A DNA stretch of 64,000 nucleotides from Protea cynaroides (taxonomy: Eukaryota > Streptophyta > Magnoliopsida > Proteales > Proteaceae): contig CM053276.1 in NCBI GenBank assembly GCA_028583415.1, forward strand, positions 123,749,166 to 123,813,165. The letters are read 5' to 3'. The notes beneath the pieces were generated by a model. It was not told the origin of the DNA. It did no database searches and saw only the letters and a program-made list of their open reading frames with translations. Positions 1 to 64,000 of this stretch are shown piece by piece (the stretch's first letter is position 1; the number at the start of each line of letters is the position of its first letter). The position numbers and the translations under genes are program-made.

Positions 1-169
1 GTGTCTGGTATCATTTTTGGGTGTTGTTTATGAAAAGAAAAAAATAAAAATAACCCCCAAAACAAAAAGAGGTCCACCTCTTTTTGATTTTTGGCAAAAA
101 AGAAATTTTGCTTGTTTTTTTTATAACTTTAGCTTCTCATCAACTCCTCTTTCTTTCTCCCTCTTTGTT

Positions 170-700
170 TCATGGATTCGGCCACCATAAAACACTTTTT
201 CTGGCGATCCAACCTTCAATCCGCTCAGTTGGATGTCAAGTATAACAAAAAACGGTAAGTACTTCCAAATTTCAAGTTGATCAGAGAAGGATAACACTAG
301 ATATCAAGATTTGAAAAAATAATGCAGCTTGAAGAAATTCATCTCTTCTTCTTGATTTCGGCCACCTCAATTGTACGTTTCTGCCTGTTTAACCTCTGAT
401 CAGATCCGTTGGATGTTAAAACCAGGAAAAAATGGTGAAAGTTTCTAAATTTCAGGTCGATTGGATAAGGGGATCATAAAATATCAATGGTTAGCAAATT
501 CTACAACTGGAAGAAATCTAACTCTTGTTCTTGATTTTGACCACCTCAGTTGTACATTTCCGGCCATCCAACCTCGAATCAGATCTGTTGGATGTCAATG
601 CCAAGAAGAAATAGGTAATAGTATCCAAATTTCAGGTCAATCGGATTAGGGAATCACAAGATATCATGGCTTGAAAATTTTGCTACTTAAAGAAACAAAA
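170..700. repeat. Imperfect tandem repeat, ~180 bp unit, three copies
   Basis: The phrase 'cggccacc' followed by 'gttggatgtcaa' and 'ccaaatttcaggt' recurs at about 179, 359 and 539, a period of 180 bp. Units have diverged by substitutions and small indels. The last unit fades near 690. No coding potential beyond short open frames. It lies downstream of exon j, inside an HGL1 intron or its 3' region. Confidence 0.75.
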
Positions 701-864
701 TCATAATTTTATTCTTAAACGAATAGCAAACTTATTTCTCATTCTACAATCTATTATGCATAATATCTACCACACAATATTTTATCTTTGATCAAAAATG
801 ATTTTTAAAAATGTTTTTTGATAAATAGGTAAAAAAAAAAAAAAAAAATGATATGAAAGAGAGC

Positions 865-1110
865 CTTAGAGTTACATTAGGATCCTAACTTTTATCTTTC
901 CAAGTTGTTTATCTTTTCTAGTCTTGATAGAAGATCTGTGGACGTAGTTTTTTCATTCTGTTGTAATTTCTCTATTTCTATTTAATGAGATAAGCAGTAG
1001 GAGGAGAGACACACGTTCTCTCTCTCTCCCTTTCTCTCTCCCCTGTTCTTCTTCTCCATTCTTTCACTTCTTTTTCTTTCTACCTTGTTTTTTTACATGG
1101 TATCAGAGTC
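865..1110 (+). mobile_element. Ty1/copia LTR (5'-truncated) plus primer-binding site
   Basis: The sequence ends in TTACA at 1097 and is followed at once by tggtatcagag, the initiator-Met-tRNA primer-binding site typical of plant copia elements. The LTR body (from 'cttagagttacatt') matches in order the LTR at 61908-62207 on the opposite strand, including 'tcttgatagaagatct' and 'gacgtagt'. The LTR start is missing, and no pol gene follows, so this is a remnant. Confidence 0.75.
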
Positions 1111-2174
1111 ACATCAATCTCTGAGTCTGAGGTGAAAGAAACACTTACCATCAAGTTCTAGTGTGAAAGGGACACCATACCACACCCATTTCCTGGTCAA
1201 GTTTTAGTCTTAAAAGGGAAGTGACTCGAAAGTCAGTTCAATTTTTCATAAATTACAAAAAGATCACATTTTCATGCTGGAATCTAGTGATCCTTTTATT
1301 TATTTATTTATTTATTTTTGTAATTTTGGTTGATTTGCAGCTCTTTTTTAACCACTTCCGATACTTATGTGCAGATGATGTTGACCAATGAGATGTAACA
1401 TCATCAATAAGGTAGATAACCCATGTGGTCCGCTAATGTTCACCTTAAATCTGAAACCAATATGAATTGACGTCCCTGTAACATATCAACTAAGTGAGGA
1501 TAAATCTGCGTAACAAATTACCAATCCACAGAAAGGGTCATGGATTTTTATATATTCAATAGATGTTACACACACACACTGCTCTAGGTTTATATTGTAT
1601 GATATGTTTAGCTAAACAGATTGTTTTATGTGCATTAACCTGATCCATCTATATGTATTTCACTTTCAATCGGGGGTGTATTTTGTTTTGCACTCCTCAC
1701 TAGGAAACCTCAACAGATGCACCTATCACTTATTTTTGATTTCTCAAGGAAGTTATTTAATCCATACAAGGGGTCATGAGGCCATGATTGTATCTTGGGA
1801 CTTCTTTTCATTGTAATCCCACAATCAGACTGTATTTTGTTCATGTGCTTCAGTATCAGTGGGAGGTTTTGGGCTTGGGAACTTGGAATAGTTGCTAATG
1901 AGAAGTTATTATTGCCATTCTTAGGTTCATCAACCATATATCTGTCTAAGGAGAAGAAAAAACAGCCTGGAAAAAGGGAAAAAGGGAAAAAGAGGGGGAA
2001 AGGAAAAGAGAAGGGGGGGGGGGGGGGGGAGGACAACTAGTTCCACTAGAGATGTGGTACAACCTTCCGAGAAATAATAGTTGCTAGTTAACATGTACAT
2101 TTCTCCTTCCAAACAGACTTCGATGGATAGTCACTGTAGTGATATTCAACAAAATTTTAAGTTCTACAACTTAC
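1111..2174. other. Unassigned non-coding stretch
   Basis: I see no recognisable gene or complete element. It may hold the decayed interior of the copia remnant. There is a purine-rich run with a poly-G tract at 1975-2030 and a short (CA)n at 1570-1579. The small open frames here show no family features. Confidence 0.4.
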
Positions 2175-59090
<56,916 letters not shown>

Positions 59091-59790
59091 CTGAAAACAA
59101 AATAATAAACTAAGGAAACAAAGATAAACAACTTATTCATTCAAAATGAAATCAGTCTGCAATTTTATAAACTAATAAAAGTAAATAAAGAATGAAACTT
59201 AATTAGAAAAAATTAGATAACCCACTGAGACTTTCTTTAATATATAGACAACTGAAGGTAGAAAGTCATCTCCCATAAGCTTGTTTAAGTATATACCTTT
59301 AAGATTGTTGACTAAGGTAATTAAGATCTATTTGCAGGCTTACAGCTATAGGGTTTGATGCAGATACAACACAGCATTGGCTTATTTTACTGAAAATAAG
59401 CTTGGGTTGGTTGTATTTATGTTGGGCCTTTCATCCCATGAATTTTCATTGTAAAAGGCCACTTTAATAGGCCTAAACAATGGGTAAAAGGTAGGAGTAC
59501 GGGATTAGTGTGTTAGCATCCTAAGTCTAGTTAGATTAGTCTTTATCTAGTTGGATAGTCATTATCTAATTAACTAAGACTTTTACTGCTTTAAGTCATT
59601 TATTGCTTTTAAGTGTTTGAAGTAACTCTCCTTTATTTTACGTTGAATTTTCATATAAATAAACCACCTCCAAGGTAAGTTATTGTATGGAGGATTCTAG
59701 GAATAGAAATAAATCACCTTTGCTAATGGTAGGTTCTCAGCTTCTTCTACTTAAAAGCTTGTTAGAATTTAGATAACGAAGCCTCAAGGT
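59091..59790. other. Unassigned intron stretch, possibly an old LTR
   Basis: From about 59355 ('tgatgcagatacaacacagc') to 59780 the text has LTR-like traits, including 'tatgttgggcctttcatccc' and a TATA-like 'catataaataaa' near 59652. There are no matching partner, ends or target duplication, so it is only a candidate. Confidence 0.3.
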
Positions 59791-59819
59791 TGCCTAACAT
59801 GATGTGGTGTGATTCGAAA

Positions 59820-60870
59820 GGCACTCTACCCGGCATAGTTTCATTTAATGGAGAGCTTTGACTCGGTCTCTTCCTACCGGTTCTCTACTTCATGACCAGG
59901 GAATCATCCCAAGCTCTAGTTGTGGTTTGTGTTGGACATCAGGAGAAGATATTCAACATCTCTTTTTTGATTGCCCTTTCTCCAATAGAGTCAAAAAAAA
60001 GATCCTCGGAAAGTGCTGGCCAACTAAAAGAAGCATTCATCCTTTTGATCAGAATTGGAAATGAATGACCAAGAAGTTCAAAGAAAAAACCCCTAGCGAT
60101 ACTCTTGCCAAACTTGTCTTTGTTGCATAGCTTAAAATCTCGAGAGATCTCGACCTTCTTGAACTTCTCGACTTGGTCGAGACGAGACTGGGTACGAAAC
60201 AAGATCTCGAGATTCTAGACTAGTTCTCGACTGGTCTTGACATTTTCGACCAGTTCTTGATTAGTCTCAACATAATGTATGAATTATGATTGTATGGTCT
60301 ACTTGGTTACCTGGGAGTTGGGGACCTGGGGCTAGGTGCATCATTGTATTTGATTTTGAGCATTTGAGACTTTGACTCTTTGAGTATTTGTATCATTGTA
60401 TGGAATTACGAATTATGAATTATGAATGTATGATTTTCCCAAAATGTGTGATTACTTTTACAATTTTATGCTTTAAATGTGTTTATATAAGTTAAAATAA
60501 TATTTTCCTGAAGTATCAAGCCTTAAAATGGTCTTAAAAGGCTTGAAACACTCTTTTTTTTTTCCTTCACGCCATTTCAGCATTTTCTCATTGAGATCAA
60601 CCAAGATCTTGGAAATCTCGGTTTGGCCCAAGGTAGAGACCACTACGAGATTTTGATCCTTGCTTTGTTGTGACTGGGTATCATATATGGCTCGAGAGAA
60701 ATCTTAGAAAGTGAAAGGCAAAGTCCAGATCTTTCGCCTAGAAATGGGTATCCATTATCTTTGATGTGCGTGGATCCATTATGCCATTATCTTCCCCCTC
60801 CACAGATACAGCTAAGAATAGATTTAATTAGTCCCCTGGAATCTGGCCATTGGTTAAGGCGGTTTTTTTT

Positions 60871-60911
<41 letters not shown>

Positions 60912-61035
60912 CTGTTGGCTTAAGGGCCTAGATTGTAAGTAGCTTGTTTGGAACCTTGTTCTATCCTTTGGATACCTAGGTTTGTTTTCCCTTTTCGGGG
61001 TTTTGTTAACATAATTACCTTTTCACAAAAAAAAA
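59820..61035 (+). mobile_element. L1 LINE 3' end, split by a hAT-like element
   Basis: The left part (59858-60125) reads SLLHDQGIIPSSSCGLCWTS, GEDIQHLFFDCPFSNRVKKK and DTLAKLVFVA in adjacent frames, the zf-RVT domain at the end of L1 ORF2. The right part (60671-61035) continues ITWL-type text, then 'gatacctaggtttgttttcc' and the shared 3' end with an A run. A 60126-60662 insertion separates them. A T run of about 40 bases at 60870-60909 lies inside the right part. Confidence 0.85.
60126..60662. mobile_element. hAT-like non-autonomous element, 537 bp, in L1
   Basis: Perfect 8 bp target duplication ctttgttg at 60118-60125 and 60663-60670. Ends catagcttaaaatctcgag and (reverse complement) caaggatcaaaatctcgtag. 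Subterminal zones are rich in ctcgagat, ggtcgagac and related self-complementary motifs. L1 coding text continues on both sides. Non-coding. Confidence 0.9.
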
Positions 61036-61907
61036 AAGTCTTCTATATACGTTTGAAAAGGGTTACAAGCCTAGGCAAAAAAATTGATATTGAATGAGTA
61101 TGGCTTTGCCTTTTCTGTACTGTAGGATTTAGTTGCTGTCTACTGAGAGACTAGAAGAGTTGATGGGATGTCAAGAAGCTCTTAGGTGGGATGCTTGAGG
61201 TCCATGTCTTTACTTTCAGTTTATGTTCTTCTTCTTCCATTCTTCAAGTAAGTAATTTCCTGCAACTATTTCAGATCTGTTATCCCACATTATTCATCTT
61301 TTATTTCCTGTTTACATGCACTCATTCTCTCCCTGTTCTGTCCATTAATGGCAATAACTGAGATTGATTTCAAATTGCACCTAGCATCGAAATCAGTACC
61401 CGTTTGCTACTGTTCTTCACTTATTCACTATACCTACCCCTGCACTAGGATTTCTCCATATCTACCAATCCTTCCATTAGATCACTCTCACCTTTTGGTA
61501 CATTGTTCCCATTATATTTTACAGCATCATTAAGTATTCTGATCATCCATCCATTGGCTGGACATTTTTATTTTAACTTCCTTCGAAAAACTGCTTGCAT
61601 CCTTCCACTAATCCTACTTCACATAGGACTGCTCATATTTATCAATCGAGCCATTGGATTGTTTTGCTTGTCGTATATATTGTTGGCTATCATATTCCTA
61701 GCTTGTGTCCTAAATCTGATCCCTATCTGTGGAGTAGATATTCTGTTATTTACATTGTCCCTATTCTGGTCCTCCTATCCAGTTTACTGTGATTCTGGCT
61801 TTTGGGAATCCTTCCCTCATTAGGGTACTGGTGGGTTTATCTTCAAACTAGACAGGCCTTTGTTAGGAACTTGAGACTTTGGGGTGTCCTTAACTTGCTT
61901 TGGGTGG
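61036..61907. other. Unassigned stretch, short open frames only
   Basis: Overlapping open frames at 61348-61823 are hydrophobic by composition but show no family pattern. No start context or homologue was recognised. Confidence 0.4.
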
Positions 61908-62220
61908 TGTAACAAAATTGAAAGAAAGAGAGAAGGAGAAGAAGGATGGAGAGAACCAAGAAAGGCAGAAACGAATATGTGTGTACGCTTCCTACTGGTC
62001 ACATTAAATAGAAAGTAGAGCAATTACAATAGAATGAAAAGACTACGTCCATAGATCTCTATCAAGACTAGGAAAGATGAACAACTAGGAAACTAAGAAA
62101 GATAAATAACTAGGAAACATAAATCCAAATGTAACTCTAAGTCTAGAAGTCCAAAGCTTAGAAGTTAAAAAGAGAGTGGTGTGGCAATATCAACCCACTC
62201 TTCAACACTCCCCCTCAAGC
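61908..62220 (-). mobile_element. Copia 3' LTR with polypurine tract, minus strand
   Basis: On the minus strand the polypurine tract gcttgaggggga (62209-62220) is followed by TGTTGAAGAGTGGGTTGA and a 300 bp LTR ending TTGTTACA at 61908. Its body matches 865-1097 on the plus strand, so the two remnants are of one family in opposite orientation. No pol gene was recognised above 62220; gypsy text begins at about 62670. Confidence 0.8.
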
Positions 62221-62669
62221 TGGAACATGTTCTAGCTTGGAATATACATAAAAATAAAAAATAAAACCCTCAACACTTCCCCTCAAACTGGAGATCCAAC
62301 TTGGAACAACAACAGATATGAACTGCAAGTATACACATATTATGAGGCATTGAAGCATATCAACAGCTGTGGTAACACTAAAAAGATGAATGCTAGGTGG
62401 ACTGCATTTTTTTGCAAGAGTTTACATTCGTCTTGAAGCACAAATTGGTATGCCTTTTGCTCTACTGACTACTTTGCAGACAGATATAATCAGGATCAAG
62501 TTCCTTAATGTCTCCATGGTACAGAAGAATATTTCGAACCGAATGAGAGAAAAATAAAGTTTGTGCAGCATAATGAATTATCCATGAGGAACATATTTTA
62601 TAGCAACCATTTGAACATTTCATGGAGTTCTCTGCATGAGTAATTCTGTGAGAGTTGAACAGTGGTGGA

Positions 62670-63445
62670 TTGGCAGGTCATCTAGGATGAGACAAGACTA
62701 TTGCTACAATGGAAGAGTGACCAGAATGTCACAGCTAAAGAGAGATGTATAGACGTTGTCTAAGGTTGCTATATTTGTCTAGAAGTGCTGTATTTTCCAG
62801 ACAGCTGAAGGACAAGCACAGCATACTGATCTTATTTGCCTTTATCAGTTCTAGAGGCTCCTTGGGAGGATATCTCTACAGACTTCATCCTAGAACCTAG
62901 GACTACCACATTCTCAACAAAACGTTAATCCAGTGTTTATTATTTTGATTGCTATGCCAAGATGGCACACTTTGTACCATGCAAATAAACTGACGATTCT
63001 AGTAATGTGGCACACTTGTTCTTTCGAGAGATGGTACATTGCATGGAATTCCCAAGACCACAACATCTCACCAGGATATTAAATTCCTAAGTCATTTCGG
63101 AGGACCTTATGGACAAACTGAAGTCATTAATAAAGACACTTAGCAACATTACTCATTGCGTGTGCCAAGACAAGCACAAAAAAGTGGACTTGGCTATGGA
63201 TGCATTCTGAGGCATACCTGAGATCTGGTTGCACTTCCTAAGCTGATAGGAAGCAGAAGGTTGAGAAGGCTAAGGCAAAGTCCAAGGAGGCTGCCAATAA
63301 AGGGATTAGACCATACAAAATCCTCCAGAAGATGTAGGATAATGCCTATGTTCTTGATCTTCCAAGTGACATGGGTATTTAGAGCACCTCTGATGTTACT
63401 GATCTTACTACATATCACCCACCACAATCCATTTAAAATCAAAAC
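62670..63445 (+). pseudogene. Ty3/gypsy integrase fragment, heavily decayed
   Basis: Across frames: GHLG.DKTIATMEE (zinc-finger start of integrase), KDKHSILI, 'LGGYLYRLHPRT' standing for the PWEDISTDF region, YFDCYAKMAHFVPC, HLFFREMVHCMEFPRPQHLT, then EKAKAKSKEAANKGIRPYKI and DNAYVLDLPSDMGI. This is the chromovirus integrase order. Many stops and frameshifts are present; not functional. Confidence 0.8.
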
Positions 63446-63469
63446 AAGTTTATCTCAAGTACAGGGGAC

Positions 63470-63560
63470 TGTAAGGAGTCTGGCTCTGTCGTTTGGACAC
63501 CCAGATTTGTTCTTCCTCTTTCGGGATATTGTTAATATATTTATTTATTCACCCAAAACA
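63470..63560 (+). mobile_element. Very short L1 3' tail
   Basis: The text 'aaggagtctggctctgtcgt' and 'ggatattgttaatatattta' to 'ttattcaccc' matches the last ~90 bases of the L1 copies at 55953 and 61035. It sits at the end of the gypsy remnant. Confidence 0.75.
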
Positions 63561-64000
63561 GAACTCAAGCAAAATAGGCAAGAAAGGTATTGATCAGACC
63601 TAGTTACCCGAGGCAGATTCTGGTCAGGGTTTTCACACCAATTGGATCATTTTAGTTAGACTGGTACATAAAATAGAATTGAAGAGGAAGGAGAAGGTTT
63701 GAGTGGTTTAAGCATCCACAAGAAAACCCAGTCTACCAGTTTTGGATTTTTTTACCATCAGCCTTGGTGAAGCTGTGGGGGTTAGAGTTTATAAACTCAG
63801 GCTTATGGCGACTAGTCAACCCCAACATGTTGGGATGTTGCCTGAGAGCTTAGGCGACAAAAAGATTTGACTAGACGACACCAAGGTGTTGTAAGGGTAT
63901 ACCTTCCATAAGAGGATTTATACAAAGGGGAAGGGGTTAGGGCATCAAATGTATTTTCTTTAATACATATGCTTGATTACATGCATGAAGGTGCATGTAC
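63561..64000. other. Unassigned end of window
   Basis: There is no gene or element that I recognise, and no HGL1 exon on the minus strand. It may belong to the gypsy remnant's 3' region. Confidence 0.4.

Noticed and set aside
61348..61823. Hydrophobic open frames resembling membrane segments
   Set aside because: The composition is explained by T-rich sequence; two frames overlap, and there is no family pattern or conserved neighbour.

Overview
This is plant nuclear DNA, AT-rich and almost entirely made of transposable elements. It lies inside one host gene. On the minus strand I can chain ten exons, from 59090 down to 2175. All nine internal junctions are GT-AG, and every codon phase agrees across them. 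Together they encode about 434 codons of a glycoside hydrolase family 31 alpha-glucosidase, of the type known in Arabidopsis as heteroglycan glucosidase 1 (HGL1). Both ends of the gene run out of the window. The species cannot be named. The gene structure and the element types (Au-like SINE, L1 and RTE LINEs, Ty1/copia, Ty3/gypsy, hAT, PIF/Harbinger) fit an angiosperm with a long-intron, repeat-rich genome, probably not a small-genome species.

Exons are 70-194 bp. Introns alternate between tiny (88, 101 and 129 bp) and very large (12.4, 15.3 and 20.4 kb); the large ones are layered insertions. In the 20.4 kb intron (2349-22720) an RTE-type LINE (minus strand, about 6640 to about 21530) was split by an L1-type LINE (7788 to about 13855) and by a hAT transposon (14212-20168). 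That hAT carries its own 934 bp insertion (16388-17321). The same intron has an Au-type SINE with a 20 bp target duplication, a foldback element and a probable solo gypsy LTR.

In the 12.4 kb intron (22824-35256) a Ty1/copia element with 216 bp LTRs (26214-33633, target duplication CTATG) inserted into an older LTR-like sequence. It was later hit by a second, shorter hAT copy (27273-31659, target duplication CTACCATC). Next to the exon is a chimeric plastid-like insert (ycf2-like joined to ndhA-like).

In the 15.3 kb intron (42439-57730) a second copia element (45643-57481) has its 5' LTR split by an 8.5 kb PIF/Harbinger element (45857-54383). The Harbinger encodes a Myb-like protein and a DDE transposase, and contains a 1.1 kb hAT-like non-autonomous element. 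Upstream of the first visible exon (59091-64000) are an L1 3' end carrying another such element, a copia LTR and a degraded gypsy integrase.

The best candidate for something undescribed is a group of hAT-like elements with 8 bp target duplications. They end in CA(T/A)(A/G)G...CTTG or CATG, and each carries a different set of short self-complementary repeats near its ends. The larger biological point is a housekeeping-type GH31 gene that keeps its reading frame across more than 57 kb of nested insertions.
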